Assembly (NCBI GenBank): GCA_023150295.1
Contig: JAKLLE010000011.1
Span: 1-64,000, forward strand
Direction: 5' to 3'
Source of the DNA: Giesbergeria sp.
GTDB taxonomy: Bacteria; Pseudomonadota; Gammaproteobacteria; Burkholderiales; Burkholderiaceae_C
DNA length: 64,000 nt
Shown here piece after piece: positions 25,426 through 33,933 of the stretch (its first letter is position 1; the number at the start of each line of letters is the position of its first letter). The translations under genes and the position numbers were made by a program. Under the pieces are notes generated by a model. That model ran no database searches and was not told where the DNA came from. It saw only the letters and a program-made list of their open reading frames with translations.

Positions 25426-25728
25426 ATGAATGCACTTCAAACAGCAATCGACATCCTTGGCGGGGTGGGAAAGCTGGCTGTCGCTATTGGCGTTGGTCAG
25501 CCGGTTGTGAGTAACTGGCGAGCGCGTGGCACTGTCCCTGACGCGGCCACATGCGTTGCCATTGAGCGAGCTACAAGCGGCGCCGTCACCCGCCGCGACC
25601 TGCGCCCCGACGACTGGCACCTGATCTGGCCCGAGCTTGCTGATTCCAATCCAAATCAACCCGCAGCGCCCGCCAATCAAGCGCTGGTAGCTATCAATTC
25701 CGAAGTATCTGGAGCCATCCATGCCTAA
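25426..25728 (+). CDS. Cro-like / YdaS-type regulator
   Basis: 100 aa from MNALQTAIDILGG. The HTH GGVGKLAVAIGVGQPVVSNWRARGTVPDAATCVAIERATSG is the YdaS/Cro arrangement, in which the protein opposes the CI repressor. Divergent from the repressor with the operators between. The C-terminal tail NQALVAINSEVSGA is contributed by an in-frame copy of the AGCTATCAA repeat and is probably not part of the fold. Confidence 0.88.
   Translation: MNALQTAIDILGGVGKLAVAIGVGQPVVSNWRARGTVPDAATCVAIERATSGAVTRRDLRPDDWHLIWPELADSNPNQPAAPANQALVAINSEVSGAIHA
25678..25716 (+). repeat. AGCTATCAA-type repeat, copy 1
   Basis: CAAGCGCTGGTAGCTATCAA... in frame at the end of the Cro-like gene (peptide QALVAINSEVSGA). Confidence 0.7.
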
Positions 25729-25960
25729 GCGCGTATCGCAGGCGGCTGTCTTTCGTGCGGGCCGTGGGCCGCTGTTTTCACAGTGTCCTGATGGCGCGCT
25801 GGAAATCGTCCGCGCAAGCGGGTATCGCCTGGTGCTCAGCGCGGCTGAGGTGGCAGCTATCCGTACATTGCCGCCGCCGCCCGATCTCCAATCCAAAACT
25901 GCGTGTGTACTTTCTTTGCATCCGCTTTCTTCCACTTGCGGGAGCGGTAGCAATGCATAG
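25721..25960 (+). CDS. Small phage protein after cro
   Basis: 79 aa; the ATG overlaps the cro stop. The first 50 residues (VSQAAVFRAGRGPLFSQCPDGALEIVRASGYRLVLSAAEVAAIRTL) look like a compact beta-alpha domain. The last 30 are opposite the minus-strand 69-aa gene and look random. Function unknown. Confidence 0.5.
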   Translation: MPKRVSQAAVFRAGRGPLFSQCPDGALEIVRASGYRLVLSAAEVAAIRTLPPPPDLQSKTACVLSLHPLSSTCGSGSNA

Positions 25961-26066
25961 CAATGCCAGCGGCCTGTTTGTCTGTCAGCGCGAAGTAGCT
26001 GGCCACCCTGATGTGAATTTCGCCGATCTTGAACGTGGTCGGGTGAATGATGTTTGGCAGGTTCAT
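25857..26066 (-). CDS. Small phage accessory protein (69 aa) with duplicated leader
   Basis: MNLPNIIHPTTFKIGEIHIRVASYFALTDKQAAGIAMHCYRSRKWKKADAK..., basic, with a GAGAGGGA ribosome site. Transcribed against the right operon. The 73 bp covering its start and leader recur before the 107-aa gene at 27020. No family recognised. Confidence 0.55.
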   Translation of the reverse strand: MNLPNIIHPTTFKIGEIHIRVASYFALTDKQAAGIAMHCYRSRKWKKADAKKVHTQFWIGDRAAAAMYG

Positions 26067-26134
26067 GGGCATCCCTCTCGAAAGGTGGTTGATTGTGAGA
26101 AGTGAATTGTCTTTCGTTTGCGGATGCCCGCCAA
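26062..26134. repeat. 73-bp direct repeat (leader), copy C
   Basis: 70 of 73 bases match 27016-27088. It includes the start codon, ribosome site and upstream region of the minus-strand gene. On the plus strand it opens a 46-codon ORF starting MGIPLERWLIV. Confidence 0.88.
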
Positions 26135-26157
26135 ATCAGCCCCCAGCGCCCGCCAAT

Positions 26158-26190
26158 CAAGCGCAAGTGGCTATCAATACAGAAGCGGCG
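26158..26190 (+). repeat. AGCTATCAA-type repeat, copy 2
   Basis: CAAGCGCAAGTGGCTATCAA..., in frame at the end of the 46-codon plus-strand ORF (QAQVAINTEAAGVA). Confidence 0.7.
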
Positions 26191-26204
26191 GGGGTTGCCT
26201 GATG

Positions 26205-26555
26205 TCAGCCACCCAGGTGCTTCGTCAGCAGGTTCGCCGCCACCTGGCTGAACACGCCAAACACCCATCCCGTGCCAAAACTCAGCAGGCCGAATGCCGC
26301 CTGTCCCAGCCGGTAGCGCAGGGTGCGTTTGCGCTGCTGCTCGGCCAGTTCGTCGGCGTACAGCCGCCCCTTCATGGTGGGCGCAAAGCCCACCAGGGCG
26401 GTGATCTGCCCATACGCCAGGTGCGACTTGCTGACCTGGTAGTGCCCGTGGGCGTATCCGTTGTCGATCAGTTCGCGCGCGGCCCAGTAGTCGGCCTGCG
26501 CGGGCGCGGCGCCATTCAACAACCGGAGGTATGTGCTCTTGAAACCCTTTGACAT
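26205..26555 (-). CDS. Membrane-associated phage accessory protein
   Basis: 116 aa, MSKGFKSTYLRLLNGAAPAQADYWAARELIDNGYAHG.... A polar N-terminal domain is followed by a hydrophobic C-terminal stretch (QAAFGLLSFGTGWVFGVFSQVAANLL) that could cross or enter the membrane. Minus strand within the rightward region, so it needs its own promoter and may be expressed in the lysogen. Function unknown. Confidence 0.6.
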   Translation of the reverse strand: MSKGFKSTYLRLLNGAAPAQADYWAARELIDNGYAHGHYQVSKSHLAYGQITALVGFAPTMKGRLYADELAEQQRKRTLRYRLGQAAFGLLSFGTGWVFGVFSQVAANLLTKHLGG

Positions 26556-26700
26556 CGTGCTTCTCTTGCTGTTCGCGGTGGGGGCCGTGTGCGGCTCTGT
26601 GTGGGCTGCAACTTATCTCATCCCCACGTTTTTTCCAAGCCTTGTGGTGGTGCAGCAAGCGCAAGTCGCTACAAATTCCGAAGCGCAGGGGGCGGCCTAA
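26533..26700 (+). CDS. Small single-pass membrane protein (55 aa)
   Basis: Too short for the track. GTG (or TTG two codons later) behind CGGAGG. Hydrophobic LKPFDIVLLLLFAVGAVCG, then a soluble tail ending QQAQVATNSEAQGAA from an in-frame AGCTATCAA-type repeat. The start overlaps the 26555 gene on the other strand. Confidence 0.5.
   Translation: MLLKPFDIVLLLLFAVGAVCGSVWAATYLIPTFFPSLVVVQQAQVATNSEAQGAA
26656..26690 (+). repeat. AGCTATCAA-type repeat, copy 3
   Basis: CAAGCGCAAGTCGCTACAAA..., in frame at the end of the 55-aa membrane ORF. Confidence 0.65.
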
Positions 26701-27020
26701 TGCCCCGCTTCGCCTCTGCCTGCCAGGTACATCTGTACCGCGATGTAGCTGGCGTACTGCATGCGTGCCTGGCCGTCGATGTGCTGGCCCGGCCTGTGCG
26801 CCGCGCACCACGCGGGAAATCGAACTGTATCCAGCGTTACACGGACGGTTCTTGCTCCCTTCCGGCTCAGTTGCTCTTCCGTGCGCTGGGCTGCCCCAAG
26901 CCACTCGGCGTAGGTGCCAAACAGTCCGTCCTTGTCGTGCATGAGGGCGCAGACCCGCTCGTAGCTCTCGGGCTCGTACCACGGCAGGGGCGCAAGTTGA
27001 GCGGGGGTGTTTTGTTTCAT
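26697..27020 (-). CDS. Phage accessory protein (107 aa) with duplicated leader
   Basis: Starts MKQNTPAQLAPLPWYEPESYERVCALMHDKDGLFGTYAEWLGAAQ at the ATG behind GAGAGGGA (the track start is 28 codons upstream inside the leader repeat). Soluble alpha/beta, with an RTVRVTLDTVRFPAWCA stretch. Same orientation and near-identical leader as the 26066 gene. No family recognised. Confidence 0.65.
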   Translation of the reverse strand: MKQNTPAQLAPLPWYEPESYERVCALMHDKDGLFGTYAEWLGAAQRTEEQLSRKGARTVRVTLDTVRFPAWCAAHRPGQHIDGQARMQYASYIAVQMYLAGRGEAGH

Positions 27021-27088
27021 GGGCGTCCCTCTCGAAAGGTGGTTGATTGTGGAAAGTGAATTGTCTTTCGTTTGCGGATGCCCGCCAA
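27016..27088. repeat. 73-bp direct repeat (leader), copy D
   Basis: Matches 26062-26134 at 70 of 73 positions; start of the 107-aa gene. Confidence 0.88.
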
Positions 27089-27111
27089 TTTGGCTCTTGG
27101 CCACCGCCCAT

Positions 27112-27146
27112 CAAGCGCCAGCAGCTATCAAAACCGTAGCGCAGGA
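27112..27146 (+). repeat. AGCTATCAA-type repeat, copy 4
   Basis: CAAGCGCCAGCAGCTATCAA..., closest to the consensus. In frame in a small plus-strand ORF (HQAPAAIKTVAQEVAHG), with the downstream AGGAGG inside its 3' end. Confidence 0.7.
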
Positions 27147-27154
27147 GGTGGCCC

Positions 27155-27481
27155 ATGGGTGAGCACAAGCGGGTTTTCCTGGACGTGAGCGCCGTTGATC
27201 GCGCCTGCGCAGACGTCAGTTTGCAGGGGGTGTTTGCGTGCCCTGTGTTTGCCGCAGTTGTTGCTGGCGGGCTGTTATCACGTCTGACCATTCCTGCCAG
27301 AACTTTGGCTGCTGAAAGCGCGGGTGCAGCAGTGCCACCTGGTGGTCTACCTCTGCCTCGTAATCCTCCAGCACAGCGGGGAGGGCCTCCAGCGGAACCC
27401 GAGCCAGCAGGGCTCTCACCATCGCCCCGAGCGCCAGCTGGCGGCTCATCGTCTGGCGAAACGTGTTTTGGAGGTCGTTGA
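27155..27481 (+). CDS. Doubtful ORF with a strong ribosome site
   Basis: ATG behind AGGAGG. The first 35 residues (MGEHKRVFLDVSAVDRACADVSLQG) look coding, but from residue about 45 the sequence is Pro/Gly-rich and antisense to the 102-aa gene. Possibly a rightward gene whose 3' end was replaced. Confidence 0.3.
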   Translation: MGEHKRVFLDVSAVDRACADVSLQGVFACPVFAAVVAGGLLSRLTIPARTLAAESAGAAVPPGGLPLPRNPPAQRGGPPAEPEPAGLSPSPRAPAGGSSSGETCFGGR

Positions 27482-27524
27482 TGGCTTTGATCGTTTCTTG
27501 CTGGAACTTTTCCGGGTCGTGCAT
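27216..27524 (-). CDS. Hypothetical phage protein
   Basis: 102 aa, helical: MHDPEKFQQETIKAINDLQNTFRQTMSRQLALGAMVRALLARVPLEALPAVLEDYEAEVDHQ. No cysteine or membrane features. Minus strand, like the two genes to its left. A coiled-coil or small regulatory protein is possible; nothing firmer. Confidence 0.6.
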   Translation of the reverse strand: MHDPEKFQQETIKAINDLQNTFRQTMSRQLALGAMVRALLARVPLEALPAVLEDYEAEVDHQVALLHPRFQQPKFWQEWSDVITARQQQLRQTQGTQTPPAN

Positions 27525-27713
27525 GGGCGCCCCCTGTGTTGTGGATGGTGGTGTAGCAGCGCCATTTTGCCGCGCAGGCGGGCGCCCGCCCCGTCACTCG
27601 AGCACCTCCCCACGCAGCGGTTTTGGTGCCGGTATGCGGGCCTTTGGGGTGTGGGGGTTTTGTTCCATGGCTGCAGTGTCTTTTTTTTGCCGCCGTGGCA
27701 GATGGCACGAGAT

Positions 27714-27729
27714 GGCAACACGTGTTGCC
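27714..27729. promoter_or_regulatory. Perfect 16-bp palindrome before the CII-like gene
   Basis: GGCAACACGTGTTGCC with no loop, 22 bp upstream of the ATG at 27751. Half-site GGCAACAC; a nearby GATGGCA is repeated. A regulator-binding site is more likely than a terminator. Confidence 0.6.
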
Positions 27730-27750
27730 GTCTGTTTTTGAGGGGGCTGT

Positions 27751-28119
27751 ATGAGTCAGTTGACCTTGAGTTTTGAGCCCGCGCTGCCAGAGCGCTTTGC
27801 CACGCTGCGCGACTTTGTGGCGCACCGTGCCCAGGTGGTGCCAAAGCACCTGAAGGCGCAGGCGGCCGATATGGACATTGCGCCCAGCACGCTGAGCCGC
27901 AAGCTGAACCCTGGCGAGGGGGATACCCAGCGTCTGAATGTGGATGACCTTGAGCAGTGGCTGGCCAGCACGGGCGATGCCCCGGCGGTGATTGAGTACC
28001 TGGCCGCCAAGTTTATGGACAGCGACGACGCCCGCCGCGCCCGCGCCCTCAGCAAGGTGGAGCGCCTGGCCGAGGAGCTGGCTGGGGCCATGGCGTTGCT
28101 GAAGGGGGTGCAGGCATGA
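27751..28119 (+). CDS. Phage regulatory CII-family protein
   Basis: 122 aa. The HTH segment VPKHLKAQAADMDIAPSTLSRKLNPGEGDTQRLNVDDLEQWL matches the CII/CP76-type regulators that steer early transcription and the lysis-lysogeny choice. The C-terminal region is helical and could oligomerise. First of a tightly coupled set with the replication genes. Confidence 0.78.
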   Translation: MSQLTLSFEPALPERFATLRDFVAHRAQVVPKHLKAQAADMDIAPSTLSRKLNPGEGDTQRLNVDDLEQWLASTGDAPAVIEYLAAKFMDSDDARRARALSKVERLAEELAGAMALLKGVQA

Positions 28120-28468
28120 CCGCCGATATCCAAACAACAGAGCCGCAGCCAGCGCGCGTATCAGACACCAGCGCGCAGGCGTACCAGCAGCTGGGCTGGC
28201 TCACCGTGGGCACGCAAACCCGCACCATCTTTGATATCGTCGTCGCCGCGCAGCGCAATGGTGCCGCCGACATGACGCGCCGCGAAATCTGGCACGAGTA
28301 CGAGCGCATCACTGGCAAGCGCATAGACCCAGGCACCATCGCGGCCCGAGTCAAAAACCTGATCGACGCAGGCCGCTTGATCTCCAGCCAGGACAGGCGC
28401 ATTTGCAGCGTGAGCGGCATTACGGTGGCTCCCGTTTACGTGCCTGAAAAGCAAGCGAGGCTGTGCGC

Positions 28469-28472
<4 letters not shown>
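28116..28472 (+). CDS. Phage DNA-binding protein, winged-helix-like
   Basis: 118 aa. The middle part (TRTIFDIVVAAQRNGAADMTRREIWHEYERITGKRIDPGTIAARVKNLIDAGRL) reads as a winged helix. Overlaps the CII-like gene by 4 bp and the replication gene's GTG by 4 bp. Role in early regulation or origin binding is inferred from position. Confidence 0.65.
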
Positions 28473-29436
<964 letters not shown>

Positions 29437-29440
<4 letters not shown>

Positions 29441-29889
29441 GCCTTCCTGCACCCTGGGTTGAAAAGATTTTCGCCAAGCTGGCACTCGCCTACGGGCGCG
29501 ACTTCCTCGCGCGGTGGGAAGGGCTGGAGATTGCAGACGTCAAGGACGACTGGGCGCGCGAGCTGGCAGGCTTTGCGCAGCACCCCGACGCCATCGCCTA
29601 CGCCCTGGCCCACCTGCCAGCGCGGGCGCCAACGGTCATCGAGTTCCGGGCCATTGCCCGCCAGGCGCCGGCGGCCCCGGTGCCACGCCTGCCCGCGCCA
29701 GCAGCAGACCGCGCGCTGGTCGAAGCCGAGTTCGCCAAGCTCGCGCCCGTGCGCAGCGGCGTGAGCAGCAATGGCCCGGCAGACCACCGGGCCTGGGCGC
29801 GGCGCATCCTGGCGCGCGCCGATGCTGGCGAGCGCATCAACCGCATGCCGCTGCTCATGGCTCGCCAGGCCCTGGGGCTGCAGGCGTGA
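29437..29889 (+). CDS. Replication protein P-like (helicase loader)
   Basis: 150 aa: PAPWVEKIFAKLALAYGRDFLARWEGLEIADVKDDWARELAGF is the pattern of lambda P-type phage replication proteins, which recruit the host replicative helicase. Start overlaps the DUF1376 stop (ATGA). The C-terminus is Ala/Arg-rich. Order initiator then loader supports the call. Confidence 0.78.
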
Positions 29890-30167
29890 CACAGGCAGAG
29901 CTATGCGAGCAGTGCACAGCAGCAGCAGCATCGTCGCCGACAGGTGGGCTGCCCAGCGGCGTTTTCAACCTGCGGTGCTTGGGCTGCTGCGCCCGCCTGG
30001 TGCGCTCCGCGCGGCCATTGCGGACAGCGCAAGAGGGCCTACTGGCAGCGGTGGCGCGTATCGAGGGGGCGCCTTCACGGGCCCTGGTGCTGAGTGCGCT
30101 GCAGGCGGATGCGCCCTCAGCGCCGCCGAGTGGAACGTGCTCGCCCGCGTCCAGGGCGAGCCCATGA
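29886..30167 (+). CDS. Small Cys-rich phage protein
   Basis: 93 aa from a GTG that overlaps the P-like stop (GTGA). TQAELCEQCTAAA...FNLRCLGCCARLVRS has two CxxC-type pairs that could bind zinc, then a helical part and a Ser/Pro tail. Similar small zinc-finger proteins follow P in lambdoid phages. In the track it appears only inside a longer shadow. Confidence 0.6.
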   Translation: MTQAELCEQCTAAAASSPTGGLPSGVFNLRCLGCCARLVRSARPLRTAQEGLLAAVARIEGAPSRALVLSALQADAPSAPPSGTCSPASRASP

Positions 30168-30313
30168 GCTGGGAGTCGGCAGGGTCGTGATGACTGCGCG
30201 CACACCCCCTGTAGGTACTCCCTGAGCCATGAGCATGAAGGGTAATTCGGCCCGCCCGGAAAGGTTTGTGGAAGAAATTTCATAGCAGGTTAAGCGGTAA
30301 ATCAGGTTAACAA

Positions 30314-30931
30314 ATGAGCGATTCAGTCAATCAGGACAAGCCCCGGCAGCTATTGAATCAGAAGCGCCTTGCGGAGGTGCTTGATGTCAGTGCGCCATAC
30401 CTTTCTCGCCTGACGAAAGAGGGCAGGATTACGTTTGCTGACCCCGAGCGCAAGCTGTACGACCTGGATGCCGTCCGGATGCAGTTGGAGCGCGGGCGCG
30501 ACGTGCGCCAGGTGGTGGCTGCCGAGACGCGGCGCCAGTCGCGCGGTGCGGGCGCCGCTGCAGCCCTGCCGTCGCCTGCTGTTGATGGTGGTGCAGGGTT
30601 GGACGACGAGGAGCCAGAGTACGGGCTTGATCATCACGAGAACTACAAGATCGCCGCCAGCTTCGAGAAGCGCGAGGCAGCGCGCACTGCGCGCATCGAG
30701 CGCATGGAGCTGGAGAAGTCCCTTGGCCGCGTGGCCGACATGGAGCGCGAGGCCTACACCGAGGCCCGCATCATCCGCGACACCCTGCTGGGGGCACTGC
30801 CCACCAAGCTGGCGCCCGCACTGGCAGCCATCAGCGACCCGTTCGCGCTGGAGCAGGCGCTGCGCGAGGGCCTGCGCGCCGCACTGCACGACATCGTGCG
30901 CCAGATCGAGGGTGTAGATGCCGCTGGCTGA
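30314..30931 (+). CDS. Terminase small subunit (Nu1/DUF1441 type)
   Basis: 205 aa with an N-terminal winged HTH (LLNQKRLAEVLDVSAPYLSRLTKEGRI...LYDLDAVRMQLE) like lambda Nu1 and a helical C-terminus (ALEQALREGLRAALHDIVRQIEG). Binds the packaging site and hands DNA to the large subunit, which overlaps by 14 bp. The 146 bp before it (30168-30313) contain no gene and are where a cos or pac site would be expected; I could not identify one. Confidence 0.85.
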   Translation: MSDSVNQDKPRQLLNQKRLAEVLDVSAPYLSRLTKEGRITFADPERKLYDLDAVRMQLERGRDVRQVVAAETRRQSRGAGAAAALPSPAVDGGAGLDDEEPEYGLDHHENYKIAASFEKREAARTARIERMELEKSLGRVADMEREAYTEARIIRDTLLGALPTKLAPALAAISDPFALEQALREGLRAALHDIVRQIEGVDAAG

Positions 30932-32984
30932 CGCCGCCGCCTGCTACCGGGGCAGCTTTACCGCTGGCCTGCGTCCAGACCCGCCCCTGTGGGTGGATGA
31001 GTGGGTGGATGAGCATGCCTACATCCCCGCCGAGGGCAACGCAGAGCCCGGCAAATACGACACCGCCCGCACGCCCTTTGCCCGCCAGGTGATGCGCGTG
31101 CTCAGCCCAGGCCACCCGGCCAACCGCGTGGTGGTGATGGGTGCCAGCCAGTTGCTCAAAACGCAGAGCGCCATGAACTGGATGATGGCCAGCGTGGACG
31201 GCGCAGCGGCCAACATCCTGGCGCTGATGCCCACGCTGGATCTGGCCCGGCGCCTGTCGGCCCGCATCAACAACACCATCAAGGCCACGCCAAAGGTGCG
31301 CGGGCTGTTTTCCGAGCCGCGCAGCCGCCACGGAAAGAACACCGACGACACCAAGACCTTCCGTGGCGGCACGGTGTACATCAGCACGGCGGGCAGCGCC
31401 GCCAACCTGGCCGAAATCCCGGCCCGCTACGGCTACGGCGACGAAATCGACGACTGGGAAGATGACCTTCAAGGGCAGGGTGACCCGATCGAGATTTTTG
31501 AGAACCGGGGAAGCACCTACGGCCGAAACCGCAAGTGGTACTACTCCAGCAGCCCGAAGCGCCCGAAGGAAATGAGCAAGATATGGCAGCTCTTCCTTCG
31601 TGGAAACCAGCAGCACTACCACTTGCCGTGTCCGCATTGCGATCACTTGCATGAACTGCTGTGGGAGAACGTGCGCGCTGACGAGGCTCTGTCGCGCGCC
31701 TGGATGGTTTGCCCCGAGTGCGGCGGCGAAATCGAAGAGAGCCACAAGGGCCAGATGCTGCGCGACGAAGCCATGGGCGGGCAAGCGCGGTGGGTGGCCT
31801 ATGCCGAAAGCGTGGACGGCACCGAGAGCTTTACCATCAGCCAGCTCTATGCCCCCACCGGCTGGACAAGCTGGCTCGAACTGGCCCGCCTGCACCGCCA
31901 GGCAGAAGACGCCTTGCGCGAAGGCGACCACACCAAGATGGCCGCGTTCTGGAACACGCGGTTGGCCCGGTGCTACGACATCGCCCAGTCCGTCACGTCG
32001 GCAGACAAGCTCAAGGCCCGCGCAGAACCCTACCCGCCGCGCGTGGTGCCAGACCCTGCGCTGGTGCTCACCATGGCGGTTGACACCCAGCCCGACCGGC
32101 TGGAGCTGCAGATTGAAGCCTGGGGCCCAGGCATGGAGCACTGGATTGTTGACCACCAGGTGCTGCCCGGCAGCCCGGCCATCCCGCCCAGCGACCCCGC
32201 CAGCGTGTGGGCCGCGCTGGATCGCATCGTCACGACCCCCTTGGTGCACGCCAGCGGCGCGCTCATCAAGATCAGCGCATACGGCATCGACTCGGGCGGC
32301 CACAACACTCAGGACGTGTACAACTACGCCACCCAGCGCCGCCACCTGCACTGCGTGATCTTGGCCGGTGCGCGCAAGCCGCACAGGCCCATCATGGCCA
32401 GCAAGCCAAGCAACCAGGACGTGGACTGGGGCGGCAAAGTGCGCCAGGGCATGGCCGAGCTCTGGTTTGTCGGCACCGACGTGGCCAAGGACTACCTGTT
32501 CAACCGCATCGACGTCACCAGCGGCCCCGGCGCAATGCACTGGCACAACCAGATGCCCGCAGAGTGGTACGACCAGATGTGCGCCGAACGCCTCGTGCCC
32601 GTCATGCGCAACGGCCAGATCATCAGGGTGTGGCGCAAGCTCAACGACCATGCGCGCAACGAAGCGCTCGACATCAGCGTGTACGGCCTGGCCATGGCCC
32701 ACAAGCTGCGCTTGCACACCTGGAGCCACGCCGACTGGGAGCGTCTGCGCGAAAAGCTCATCCCCCGATCCATGACCCCCGACCTGTTTGCAGTGCCCCA
32801 GCCACCGCAGCCCGCAGACTTTGCAGAAATCCAAGTGCCAAAAGTGCCGCAAGCGCTTGATACACAAGCGCGAGAAGCTATCAAAACAGAAGCAAAAGAG
32901 GCCCATGAAACACCCGTAGCCGCCTACATCCCCCCAGCGCCCCCGGCCACAGGCCGCCGAATCTACTCCAGAGGAATCGCATGA
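30918..32984 (+). CDS. Terminase large subunit, GpA family
   Basis: 688 aa packaging ATPase-nuclease. N-terminal ATPase with a Walker-A-like VVVMGASQLLKTQ and acidic YGDEIDDWEDD. A CPHCDHLH...CPEC zinc-knuckle-like insert lies near residue 240-270. The C-terminal nuclease has acidic residues in DTQPDRLELQIEAWG and YGIDSGG. Length is normal for lambda gpA. The C-terminal tail carries an in-frame AGCTATCAA-type repeat (QAREAIKTEAKEA). Confidence 0.93.
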   Translation: MPLADAAACYRGSFTAGLRPDPPLWVDEWVDEHAYIPAEGNAEPGKYDTARTPFARQVMRVLSPGHPANRVVVMGASQLLKTQSAMNWMMASVDGAAANILALMPTLDLARRLSARINNTIKATPKVRGLFSEPRSRHGKNTDDTKTFRGGTVYISTAGSAANLAEIPARYGYGDEIDDWEDDLQGQGDPIEIFENRGSTYGRNRKWYYSSSPKRPKEMSKIWQLFLRGNQQHYHLPCPHCDHLHELLWENVRADEALSRAWMVCPECGGEIEESHKGQMLRDEAMGGQARWVAYAESVDGTESFTISQLYAPTGWTSWLELARLHRQAEDALREGDHTKMAAFWNTRLARCYDIAQSVTSADKLKARAEPYPPRVVPDPALVLTMAVDTQPDRLELQIEAWGPGMEHWIVDHQVLPGSPAIPPSDPASVWAALDRIVTTPLVHASGALIKISAYGIDSGGHNTQDVYNYATQRRHLHCVILAGARKPHRPIMASKPSNQDVDWGGKVRQGMAELWFVGTDVAKDYLFNRIDVTSGPGAMHWHNQMPAEWYDQMCAERLVPVMRNGQIIRVWRKLNDHARNEALDISVYGLAMAHKLRLHTWSHADWERLREKLIPRSMTPDLFAVPQPPQPADFAEIQVPKVPQALDTQAREAIKTEAKEAHETPVAAYIPPAPPATGRRIYSRGIA
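32865..32893 (+). repeat. AGCTATCAA-type repeat, copy 5
   Basis: CAAGCGCGAGAAGCTATCAA..., inside the terminase C-terminus, same reading frame as copies 1-4. Confidence 0.65.
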
Positions 32985-33475
32985 CTACCGTATTTGCAGC
33001 CCCCGCCCGCCCCGCGCAAAACGAAGAAGACTCCCCCCGCCTGAGCGATCAAGACCGCGACCTGCACCTGGTGTGCGAGCGCTGGGTGAAATGGTGCATA
33101 ACACGGCGCCTGTACGGCCCAAAGCCCATCACCGGCACCATCCTCGGGCGCCTCAGTGGCTGCAGCATGCGGCCAGTGGAAGACGGCGGGCCCGACGCCA
33201 TCAGCAGCGCCGAGCTGTCGGCCTTCCACATCGCCTACACCTGCCAGCCCGACGCCCTGGACAAGCGCGTGTTCGACATGTACTACGTGCACCGCGTCAA
33301 ACCCGTGAAGGCTGCTGCTGCTGCGCTGGGCATTGGCCGGGCGCACTTCTACACCGTGCTGGGCGAATTCCGGCGCCGTGTGGCCCATGCTGCCGATGCC
33401 ATTGCCGACGACAACGCCCAGGCGCTGCAGGCCATGGAAGCGCGCAGGGCGGCCCGCGTGGCCTCGGGTGTCTGA
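32981..33475 (+). CDS. Antiterminator Q-like / sigma-region-4-like phage protein
   Basis: 164 aa. LVCERWVKWCITRRLYGPKPITGTILGRLSG and the later PVKAAAAALGIGRAHFYTVLGEFRRRVA resemble the HTH region of lambdoid late antiterminators. ATGA overlap with the terminase. A Q protein here, after the terminase, would be an unusual order. An HTH protein controlling the late genes is the cautious call. A terminator 400 bp further on is a plausible target. Confidence 0.6.
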   Translation: MTTVFAAPARPAQNEEDSPRLSDQDRDLHLVCERWVKWCITRRLYGPKPITGTILGRLSGCSMRPVEDGGPDAISSAELSAFHIAYTCQPDALDKRVFDMYYVHRVKPVKAAAAALGIGRAHFYTVLGEFRRRVAHAADAIADDNAQALQAMEARRAARVASGV

Positions 33476-33498
33476 ATCACATTAAAAAGGATTGAAAA

Positions 33499-33705
33499 AT
33501 GGAACAAATTGCCGCATACCGCGCAAACGATGGTGAAATTTTTGCCACTGCCGAAGAATGCCAAGAGCACGAAGCATCCCTTGTTTGGCGCGATCGAATA
33601 TCAGAATTCACCGCGTCGGGTATGAACCCATACCCCACTGGAATGCATTTCAACATTTGCAAAAAAGTCATCATCGCCTGGGAGAGATTCAAGGCGTGCT
33701 CTTAG
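33499..33705 (+). CDS. Small hypothetical protein, A/T-rich
   Basis: 68 aa, MEQIAAYRANDGEIFATAEECQEHEASLVW. Its lower GC content and ATT/AAA codons differ from the flanking late genes, which suggests separate acquisition. AAAAAGGAT upstream is a fair ribosome site. The pattern of a short N-terminal strand and AEECQEHE helix is common in small phage proteins. Function unknown. Confidence 0.6.
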   Translation: MEQIAAYRANDGEIFATAEECQEHEASLVWRDRISEFTASGMNPYPTGMHFNICKKVIIAWERFKACS

Positions 33706-33879
33706 CTGAAATCGCGTAAAAAGTCTAGGCTAAAAAATAACCAAAACGCGCCTAAATTGTCGCCCCCATAGCAGACACTTTAGGTGTGGACTTCACCAGA
33801 CACTTTGCCCCAAAATTGGCCCCAATTCAGGTAGGTCTCAAAAGTCCGTAACCTGATTCCCAGCGCGATAGCGCAACCC

Positions 33880-33918
33880 GCCCCCGGCAGCTTGAGAAGG
33901 CTCCGGGGGCTTTCTTTT
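33880..33918 (+). terminator. Terminator/attenuator before the head genes
   Basis: Stem GCCCCCGG / CCGGGGGC with a 15-base loop and a T-rich tail, 16 bp before the next gene. The preceding 170 bp are A/T-rich, with AGACACTTT twice (about 33773 and 33798). A regulated read-through point for late transcription is plausible. Confidence 0.7.
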
Positions 33919-33933
33919 GGAGCCTGCCAACCC

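Noticed and set aside
26065-27154. Plus-strand 46-48-codon ORFs starting MG(I/V)PLERWLIV in the two 73-bp leaders
   Set aside because: Paralogous only because the leader itself is duplicated, and the ATG coincides with the minus-strand start (CATG). Kept as a note in the repeat entries, not as genes.
25366-28137. 923-codon minus-strand ORF across the immunity and early region
   Set aside because: It crosses cro, operators, repeats and several better-supported genes; its product is a patchwork of low-complexity and repeat-derived peptides. GC-driven open frame.
30168-30313. cos site before the terminase
   Set aside because: The place is right, but I could not identify cohesive-end symmetry or binding repeats by eye.
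30831-32906. 691-codon minus-strand ORF opposite the terminase
   Set aside because: Wholly antisense to a clear terminase large subunit; His/Gly/Val-rich shadow composition.
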